From Cumulibacter manganitolerans (lineage in GTDB: Bacteria; Actinomycetota; Actinomycetes; Mycobacteriales; Antricoccaceae): 64,000 nucleotides of DNA. The DNA lies in assembly GCF_009602465.1 (NCBI RefSeq), contig NZ_WBKP01000010.1, positions 1 through 64,000 on the forward strand, read 5' to 3'. Positions 58,424-64,000 of this stretch are shown piece after piece. The translations under genes and the position numbers were made by a program. Every line of letters starts with the position of its first letter. The stretch's first letter is position 1. A model generated the notes under the pieces. It searched no databases, was not told the origin of the DNA, and saw nothing but the letters and a program-made list of their open reading frames with translations.

Positions 58424-60019
58424 ATGACCGCAGAGCGCCAACCGTCCGCCGATCTGGACATCCCCGTCGCGGAGGGCGCGCGCGGCGAGCCGCTGCGCAA
58501 CATCGCGGGGATCCTCCGGCAGCGGCGCGGCCTCACCGACGACGTCGTGGCGCTCAAGGAGACCGACACGTCGCTGACCTACGGCGAGCTCGACGAGCGC
58601 TCCAGCCGGCTGGCGCAGGCCCTCCGGGCGGACGGCGTCCAGCCCGGCGACCGCGTCGCGATCTTCAGCGCCAACAACCACTACTTCATGGAGCTGGTCT
58701 TCGGCGCGGCGAAGATCGGCGCGATCGCCGCGCCGATCAACACCCGGCTCGCGCGCAACGAGGTGCTCGCGCTGATGGGCACCTGCGAGCCGAAGGTGCT
58801 GTTCGTGGGCGAGGCCGAGAAGCCGGCGGCGCCCGCGCAGGACGAGGTGCCCGGGCTGGCCCGCCTGCTGGACGCCGCGTCGTACGAGGAGTACATCGCC
58901 GGTCAGCCGGCCGAGGACCCCGGCTACGAGGCCGCGCCCGACGAGGTCGCGGTGCTGCTGTTCAGCTCCGGCACGACGGGGCTGCCCAAGGGCATCCCGC
59001 TGAGCGGGCAGAACTTCAGCAGCAACATGTCGGTGGAGGTCGACGACGCGTACGAGGGCCACGTGATCGCGATGGCGCCGGTCCCGTTCTTCCACGTCAC
59101 CGGGCTGACCAGCGCGCTGACGTCGATGAACAAGGGCTCGACGCTGATCCTGCGGCTGCCCACGTCGCCGCAGGACATGATGAACCTGCTGCTGGAGGAG
59201 AAGGTCACGCACGCGGTCGGCGTCCCGACCATCATCCAGATGCTCACCCAGCTGCCCGGCGCGAAGGACGCCGACTGGTCGCACCTGCACTCCTTCGGGT
59301 ACGGCGGGGCGCCGATGCCGCTGCCGGTGATCCACGCGGCGCACGAGGTGCTGGGCTGCGAGCTGGTCCAGGGCTACGGGCTCACCGAGACCACCGCGGC
59401 CGTCACCGCGCTGTGGCCGGAAGACCACCACCCCTCCCCGGGCCGCGAGCGCCAGGTCGGCTCGGTGGGCAAGCCGCTGCCCGGGGTCGAGCTGAAGATC
59501 GTCGATCCGGCGACCCGCCAGGAGGTGCCGACCGGGCAGCGCGGCGAGGTATGGGTCCGCGGCTCGCGGGTGACCTCCGGCTACTGGAACCGGCCGGAGG
59601 AGAACGCCAAGGCGTTCACCGAGGACGGCTGGTTCGCGACCGGCGACGGCGGGTCCCTCGACGAGGAGGGCTACCTCTACCTGCACGACCGGATCAAGGA
59701 CATGATCGTGACCGGCGCCGAGAACGTCTACCCCGCCGAGGTGGAGAGCGTGCTCAGCGGCCATCCCGGCATCGCGGAGGTCGCCGTCATCGGCATCCCG
59801 TCGGAGAAGTGGGGCGAGTCGCCGTACGCGATCGCCGTACGCCGGCCAGGCTCCGACGTCACCGCCGAGGAGATCATCTCGTGGTGCCGCGACCAGATCG
59901 CGCACTACAAGTGCCCGGTCGACGTGGCGTTCGTCGACGTCCTGCCGCGCAACCCGAACGGGAAGCTGCTCAAGCGCGTGCTGCGCGAGCAGTACGGCGA
60001 CCATCAGGCACCCGTGTAG
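58424..60019 (+). CDS. AMP-forming acyl-CoA synthetase
   Basis: The 531-residue ANL-family enzyme activates a carboxylic acid to its CoA ester. Motifs are LLFSSGTTGLPKGIPLS (P-loop), GYGLTETTAAVT, the hinge region DGWFATGDGGSLDEEGYLYL and the catalytic Lys in NPNGKLLKRVLRE. The acid may be fatty or aromatic; sequence alone does not decide. It begins 126 bp from the divergent FAH-family gene and precedes an inverted repeat. Confidence 0.92.
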   Translation: MTAERQPSADLDIPVAEGARGEPLRNIAGILRQRRGLTDDVVALKETDTSLTYGELDERSSRLAQALRADGVQPGDRVAIFSANNHYFMELVFGAAKIGAIAAPINTRLARNEVLALMGTCEPKVLFVGEAEKPAAPAQDEVPGLARLLDAASYEEYIAGQPAEDPGYEAAPDEVAVLLFSSGTTGLPKGIPLSGQNFSSNMSVEVDDAYEGHVIAMAPVPFFHVTGLTSALTSMNKGSTLILRLPTSPQDMMNLLLEEKVTHAVGVPTIIQMLTQLPGAKDADWSHLHSFGYGGAPMPLPVIHAAHEVLGCELVQGYGLTETTAAVTALWPEDHHPSPGRERQVGSVGKPLPGVELKIVDPATRQEVPTGQRGEVWVRGSRVTSGYWNRPEENAKAFTEDGWFATGDGGSLDEEGYLYLHDRIKDMIVTGAENVYPAEVESVLSGHPGIAEVAVIGIPSEKWGESPYAIAVRRPGSDVTAEEIISWCRDQIAHYKCPVDVAFVDVLPRNPNGKLLKRVLREQYGDHQAPV

Positions 60020-60033
60020 CCCTACCCCAGGTG

Positions 60034-60090
60034 CACCTGCGGCGTACTTCGGTACCGGATCGGCCTTGTTCCGGTACCGGAGTCCGCCGC
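60034..60090. terminator. Inverted repeat after the acyl-CoA synthetase gene
   Basis: Arms GCGGCGTACTTCGGTACCGG and CCGGTACCGGAGTCCGCCGC pair with two mismatches. It is the second copy of the family seen at 57392-57464. Confidence 0.7.
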
Positions 60091-60183
60091 GAAAATCGAG
60101 CGTGGCCCCCGTCATGATGACCGCCGGCTCCGGCGCTCGGTACGCTGCGGGCGCACCGGAGAGTCGTGAAGCGGAGGCATAGG

Positions 60184-61206
60184 ATGTCGTTCGATCTCAG
60201 CTCGCTCGCCCAGCCGATCGTCGGAGCGCCGATGGCCGGCTCGTCGACGCCCGAACTCGCCGCGGCCGTCAACGACGCCGGCGGCCTCGGGTTCGTCGCC
60301 GGCGGCTACAAGTCCGCCAGCGCCCTCGCAGAGCAGATCGCGGCGACCCGGGCGCTCACCGATCGGCCGTTCGGGGTGAACCTCTTCACGCCGCAGCACG
60401 CCCGCTCCGAGGAGCTGGCGGACGAGATCGCCGCCTACGCCAACGTGCTCGCGCCGTTCGCCGATCGCCTCGGCGTCGAGGTCGGGCGGCCGACGTTCAA
60501 CGACGACGACTTCGCCGCGAAGATCGAGCTGCTGCTGGCCGATCCGGTCGCCGTCGTCACCTTCACGTTCGGCCCGGTATCGGCCGAGGTGGTCCAGCAG
60601 CTGCGCCGGGCCGGCACGGCGGTCGGGTTCACCGTGACCAGCGCCGACGAGGCGCGACGCGCCGAGGACCTCGCCGCCGACCTGCTGGTCGTCCAGGGCG
60701 CGGACGCCGGTGGCCACCGCGGTACCTGGAGCATGACCGTCGAGCCCAACACGCTGCTCGCGACCGAGGTGGTCGCCAAGGTGCGCGCGGTGTCGCCGCT
60801 GCCGATCATCGGCGCGGGCGGGGTTGCAGGTGCAGCCGACGTGCAGGCGCTGCTCGCGGCGGGCGCCGACGCGGTGGCGGTCGGGACCCTGCTGGTGGCT
60901 GCCGACGAGAGCTCGTCGCCGGCAGCGCACAAGGACGCCCTGACCGCGGGGACGTACACCGAGGCCCTCGTCTCGCGGGCCTTCTCGGGGCGTTTCGCGC
61001 GCGGGCTGGCCAACGAGCTGATGCGGGCCGGCGACGCCGAGGCACCGGGCGCCTACCCCGACGTCCACTACATGACGGCGCCGATCCGCGCGGCAGCGGC
61101 GAAGGCGGCGGATGCGTCCGCGCTGGCGCTGTGGGCCGGCACCGGCCACGCGAGCGCGACCCGCCGGCCGGCCGCGGCGATCCTGGCGGCCCTGACCGGC
61201 GAGTGA
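60184..61206 (+). CDS. Nitronate monooxygenase-like FMN protein
   Basis: The 340-residue TIM-barrel flavoprotein has PIVGAPMAGSSTPELAAAV, GGLGFVAGGYKS, the FMN-phosphate motifs DLLVVQGADAGGHRG and PIIGAGGVAGAADVQALLAAGADAV. The late segment is SRAFSGRFARGLAN. These fit class I nitronate monooxygenase or 2-nitropropane dioxygenase-like enzymes, which oxidise alkyl nitronates. The real substrate is unknown. ATG 60184 follows GGAGGCAT. Confidence 0.88.
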   Translation: MSFDLSSLAQPIVGAPMAGSSTPELAAAVNDAGGLGFVAGGYKSASALAEQIAATRALTDRPFGVNLFTPQHARSEELADEIAAYANVLAPFADRLGVEVGRPTFNDDDFAAKIELLLADPVAVVTFTFGPVSAEVVQQLRRAGTAVGFTVTSADEARRAEDLAADLLVVQGADAGGHRGTWSMTVEPNTLLATEVVAKVRAVSPLPIIGAGGVAGAADVQALLAAGADAVAVGTLLVAADESSSPAAHKDALTAGTYTEALVSRAFSGRFARGLANELMRAGDAEAPGAYPDVHYMTAPIRAAAAKAADASALALWAGTGHASATRRPAAAILAALTGE

Positions 61207-61216
61207 CGCGAGGTCG

Positions 61217-61303
61217 CTAGTACGCGGCGGAGCGCCAGTACTCGTTGAGCGCGCCGGTGGTCTTCACGAACCACACGATCGGGCCGACGACGAGCACGCA
61301 CGT
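61217..61303 (-). pseudogene. Possible membrane-protein tail remnant
   Basis: Directly after the stop of the HTH-citrate synthase, in the same frame, 28 codons read as a hydrophobic stretch (VLVVGPIVWFV) and KTTGALNEYWRSAAY, then stop. It looks like the C-terminus of a permease. There is no start codon and no body to the protein. It could be a relic of a deleted transporter gene or a chance frame. Confidence 0.25.
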
Positions 61304-62392
61304 TCACCCGTCGTTGCGGGCCCGCCAGCGCAGCGGCGCCTCGGCGTACTCCTCGATTGCGTGCGCGGTGATCCCCACCGTCCGCGCGAGCTGGAACAGT
61401 GCCTCGCCGGCCCGGTCGGGCAGCCCCCGCGCCTGGCAGATCGCCGCCGACACCCCGTCGACGTTGACCGGCGCCCCGACGGCCTCGCTCAACCGCTCGA
61501 GGGCCCGCAGCTCGGCCGCCGCTCGCCCGCGGGCGCGCAGCACGCCGATCAGCGCCGTGGCGCGCGGATCTGCTGCGCGATAGACCACGTGTCCGAAGCC
61601 GGGCACCCGGCCGTGCACCTCGACGGCGCGCGCGACCACCTCGGCCACCGGCGTGCCGGTCATCGCCTCGCGTAGCACGAGCCGCGCGTCCAGCGCGGCG
61701 CCGCCGTGCAACCGGCCGCCCATCGCCGCCAGCCCGGCGGAGAGCACGTCGTACCAGCCGGCCCGCGCGGACGCCGCCACCCGCGCAGCCGTGGTGGACG
61801 CCGCGAGCCCGTTGTCGATCAGGGCGACGAGCAACGCCTGGACGGTGTCGTCGGCGAGGTCGATCGAGTCGCCGAACAGGCGGGGCGCCACCTCGATCAG
61901 TCCCAGCGAGCGCGCCACGAGTGCCCGCGGCGTGGTGTCGGCGCGCATCGGGTCGCGCGCGCCGAGCAGCGCGAGCGCGACCGGTAGCCGACGATTGAGG
62001 GCGAGCTGCCCGAGCAGGTCACGGTCGGCGTCGACGGACAGGACCGCAGGGTCGACGTCCGCGGCCTCGAGCACGAGCCGGGCCGCCTCCGCGAACGGCA
62101 GTGCGCCGCACAGCTCCGCGATCGGACGGCCGCGGTAGTACAGGTGCTGCTCGTCCTGCGACGACACCGCGCTGACCACCGATCGGAAGCGCAGCAGCGC
62201 GCCCGACTCGCGGCGCGCCGAGGACGGCGTCGTCGCCAGCGCATCGACCTCCGCGCGGTCGTACAGCGACTCCAGCTGGCCCGGACGACGTACCGAGCGC
62301 AGGACGCCCCGGCTCACGTAGGCGTAGAGCGTCGCGGGCTTCACCCCGAGCCGGCGGGCCGCCTCGGACGTCGTCAGGTATCGGTCACTCAT
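61304..62392 (-). CDS. Citrate synthase-like protein with N-terminal MerR/excisionase-type HTH
   Basis: The 362-residue protein is a fusion. Residues 1-50 are a helix-turn-helix domain (LTTSEAARRLGVKPATLYAYV, then a wing with SVRRPGQLESLYDRAEVD). From about 65 on it is a citrate synthase fold, with YYRGRPIAELC and the three catalytic positions kept: His in GGRLHGGA, His in VPGFGHVVYR and Asp in NVDGVSAAI. It may be an enzyme tethered to DNA or a regulator that uses the fold to sense acyl-CoA or oxaloacetate. It is divergent from a normal citrate synthase across 54 bp of palindromic sequence. Confidence 0.88.
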   Translation of the reverse strand: MSDRYLTTSEAARRLGVKPATLYAYVSRGVLRSVRRPGQLESLYDRAEVDALATTPSSARRESGALLRFRSVVSAVSSQDEQHLYYRGRPIAELCGALPFAEAARLVLEAADVDPAVLSVDADRDLLGQLALNRRLPVALALLGARDPMRADTTPRALVARSLGLIEVAPRLFGDSIDLADDTVQALLVALIDNGLAASTTAARVAASARAGWYDVLSAGLAAMGGRLHGGAALDARLVLREAMTGTPVAEVVARAVEVHGRVPGFGHVVYRAADPRATALIGVLRARGRAAAELRALERLSEAVGAPVNVDGVSAAICQARGLPDRAGEALFQLARTVGITAHAIEEYAEAPLRWRARNDG

Positions 62393-62394
62393 GC

Positions 62395-62429
62395 GTTGAG
62401 TGAATCAACATTGACGATATTGATCAATA
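62395..62429. promoter_or_regulatory. Palindromic operator region between the two citrate synthase genes
   Basis: The 54-bp divergent gap contains GTTGA-GTGAA-TCAAC (62395-62409) and the perfect 12-bp palindrome TATTGATCAATA (62418-62429). TTGA/TCAA half-sites occur repeatedly and the patch is AT-rich. It is a good candidate site for the HTH of the fusion protein. Confidence 0.55.
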
Positions 62430-62446
62430 GCGCAGAGACTCGGCGT

Positions 62447-63574
62447 ATGACTACCACTGCCATCGAGGTCCCACGCGGCCTCAAGAACGTGATCGTGACC
62501 GACACGGAGGTCGGCGATGTGCGCGGCGACGAAGGCCGGTTCCATTACCGCGGGTACGACGCCGTCCGGCTCGCGGAGCGCTGCAGCTTCGAGCAGGTGT
62601 GGTTCCTCATGGCACACCACCGCCTGCCGGAGGACGGGAGCGACGAGCTGGCCACCTTCACCGCCGAGGTCGGCCGGCTGCGGGCACTGCCGCCCGAGCT
62701 CGGCCCGCTGATCGCGCAGCTCGCCGACGCACACGCCAATCCGCTGCACGTGCTGCGGACCTGCCTCAGCGCGCTCGGCGCCCTGCAGCCGATGCGGGCG
62801 ACGTACGACCTGTCGCCCGAGCAGCGAGCCGGGGACCTGCTGCGGATCGCGGCCGTGGCTCCGACCATCCTCGCCGCGGCGTACCGCCGATCGCAGGGCC
62901 TCGAGCCGCTCGCTGCCGACCCGTCGCTGGGCCATGCCACCGACTACCTGCGGATGGCGACCGGAGAGGCCCCGAATGCCGCGCTGGCACGGCTCATCGA
63001 GCAGTACCTGATCGCGACCGTCGACCACGGGTTCAACAACTCGACGTTCACTGCGCGGGTCGTCGCGTCGTCCGGTTCGGACGTCGCCTCGTGCATCGTC
63101 GCGGCGATCGGCGCGTTCCTCGGCCCCCTGCACGGCGGCGCGCCGGACCGCGCGCTGCAGGCGCTCGACGAGATCGGCGACCCGGCGAACACCGACCCGT
63201 GGGTCCGTCGGCAGATCGCGGCCGGCGCCAAGATCATGGGCTTCGGGCACGCCGTCTACCGCACCCACGACCCGCGCGCCGAGCTGCTCAAGCGGCTCCT
63301 CGCGCCGTACGACGACGACCTGGTGCGGCGCGCGATCGCGACGGAGACGGCGATCGAGCGAGCGCTCGCGGAGCTGAAGCCGGGCACGGCGCTGTACGCG
63401 AACGTCGAGTTCTATGCCGGAGTCGCGATCTCCCTCGCCGGGCTGCCGCCGCGGATGTTCACGCCGACGTTCGCCGTCGCGCGCGCCGTCGGCTGGGCGG
63501 CGAACGTCGACGAGCAGGCGGCGCAGGGCAAGATCATCCGCCCGATTGCCCGCTACACCGGCCCGCTGCACTAG
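62447..63574 (+). CDS. Citrate synthase (citrate synthase 2 / methylcitrate synthase type)
   Basis: The 375-residue type II-like small citrate synthase condenses acetyl-CoA (or propionyl-CoA) with oxaloacetate. It begins GLKNVIVTDTEVGDVRGDEG and has FHYRGYDAVRLAE. The catalytic His is in AFLGPLHGGAPDRALQ, the second His in MGFGHAVYRTHDPR and the Asp position is taken by Glu in YANVEFYAGVAIS, as is seen in some actinobacterial CS2 enzymes (NVDFYSG elsewhere). ATG 62447 is close to the operator region and may be leaderless. Confidence 0.88.
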   Translation: MTTTAIEVPRGLKNVIVTDTEVGDVRGDEGRFHYRGYDAVRLAERCSFEQVWFLMAHHRLPEDGSDELATFTAEVGRLRALPPELGPLIAQLADAHANPLHVLRTCLSALGALQPMRATYDLSPEQRAGDLLRIAAVAPTILAAAYRRSQGLEPLAADPSLGHATDYLRMATGEAPNAALARLIEQYLIATVDHGFNNSTFTARVVASSGSDVASCIVAAIGAFLGPLHGGAPDRALQALDEIGDPANTDPWVRRQIAAGAKIMGFGHAVYRTHDPRAELLKRLLAPYDDDLVRRAIATETAIERALAELKPGTALYANVEFYAGVAISLAGLPPRMFTPTFAVARAVGWAANVDEQAAQGKIIRPIARYTGPLH

Positions 63575-63590
63575 CGGCGCCGCGCGCCGT

Positions 63591-63644
63591 GTTCAACATG
63601 CCTACCTGTGCAGCGTCTGGCATGCACAGGTAGGCATCTTGAAC
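63591..63644. terminator. 22-bp inverted repeat after citrate synthase
   Basis: Arms 63591-63612 and 63623-63644 (GTTCAA-C-ATGCCTACCTGTGCA and its complement) pair with one mismatch around a 10-base loop. It starts 17 bp after the stop and is likely a strong terminator. Confidence 0.8.
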
Positions 63645-63744
63645 TCCGTCGATCCATGCTGCTGCGCAACGACCCGATCTGCGGCAACATGGGAGAGGTG
63701 ACCCCGAGCACGTCTCCCACTCACCGGCAGGAAGAGGACGAGGT

Positions 63745-64000
63745 ATGAACGCCCCCCGAGCACTCGACGGCAAGACCATGATCGTGACCGGCGGCAACAC
63801 CGGCATCGGCGCCGCGATCACCCTGGCGGCGGTACGCGCCGGAGCACGGGTGGTGCTCGACTACGTCGTCCATCCCGACCTTGCCGCGCAGATCGAGCAG
63901 CAGGCCGAGAGCGGCGGGGCCGAGGCCGTGACGACGGTCGAGGCGGACGTCTCGAAGATCACCGATCTGCAGCGGCTCGTCGACACGGCCGTCGAACGGT
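63745..64000 (+). CDS. Short-chain dehydrogenase/reductase, partial
   Basis: The first 85 residues of a classical SDR are present before the window ends. The cofactor motif is TGGNTGIGAAI, followed by ARVVLDYVVHP and VEADVSKITDLQRLV. The Asp after the second strand (VLDY) hints at NAD(H) preference. ATG 63745 follows GAAGAGGACGAGG. The catalytic Tyr-Lys lies outside the window, so the substrate class is open. Confidence 0.85.
   Translation, partial: MNAPRALDGKTMIVTGGNTGIGAAITLAAVRAGARVVLDYVVHPDLAAQIEQQAESGGAEAVTTVEADVSKITDLQRLVDTAVER

Overview
The window is chromosomal DNA from a high-GC, free-living, aerobic actinomycete. Codon third positions are strongly G/C, GTG starts are frequent, and WhiB, the Crp type, a DUF222/HNH (13E12) protein and actinobacterial-type GltBD are present. 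The gene order is the best clue: acs, holin-X protein, epoxide-hydrolase-like protein, MarP protease, CoA-type NUDIX, thioredoxin-like lipoprotein, nth, small membrane protein, crp, metallo-beta-lactamase, RidA, DUF4177, two ArsA/Get3-like ATPases, whiB4, ponA2-type PBP and metallophosphoesterase. This follows the Mycobacterium tuberculosis Rv3667-Rv3683 neighbourhood, with extra genes inserted. It is not a Mycobacterium, but the species cannot be fixed from the sequence.

Layout. 1-4.3 kb: VWA protein and MoxR ATPase, NDMA-type alcohol dehydrogenase, degenerate Fic-like protein, FKBP. 4.4-9.2 kb: orphan zinc-type binding lipoprotein, LysR regulator, catBAC catechol ortho-cleavage operon, DoxX protein. 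9.4-19.1 kb: the conserved acs-to-crp block, including a tightly overlapping minus-strand operon (thioredoxin-NUDIX-cupredoxin-marP). 19.2-29.2 kb: an apparent insertion relative to the mycobacterial order, holding a short UvrA paralogue, a lone trpB, OsmC, a sulfone/sulfonate scavenging pair behind a Cys-Cys leader peptide, and a 1199-residue indolepyruvate oxidoreductase. 29.4-38.2 kb: the second half of the conserved block (MBL to metallophosphoesterase). 38.5-40.4 kb: a LexA-box-controlled HNH/DUF222 gene and tRNA-Pro(CGG). 40.5-46.8 kb: an uncharacterised group of acyl-CoA dehydrogenase-like protein, methyltransferase, PIG-L deacetylase and glycosyltransferase, broken by a large catalase, then a nitroreductase. 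47-53 kb: gltBD. 53.4-61.2 kb: thiolase, MFS exporter, HSL-type hydrolase, FAH-family enzyme, acyl-CoA synthetase, nitronate monooxygenase-like protein. 61.3-64 kb: a citrate synthase fused to a DNA-binding helix-turn-helix, divergent from an ordinary citrate synthase, then the start of an SDR gene.

How the genes may work together. Catechol is converted to 3-oxoadipate enol-lactone by CatA, CatB and CatC; the acetyl-CoA enzymes (acs, thiolase, citrate synthase) lie on the same stretch but in separate units. The Crp/WhiB4/MarP/PBP/Get3-like set is an envelope- and redox-stress core. Intergenic space is rich in long inverted repeats that fall into recurring sequence families, mostly at the ends of transcription units. 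The observations most worth following are the cysteine-type leader peptide, the HTH-citrate synthase pair, the PIG-L/methyltransferase/glycosyltransferase group and the palindromic repeat families.
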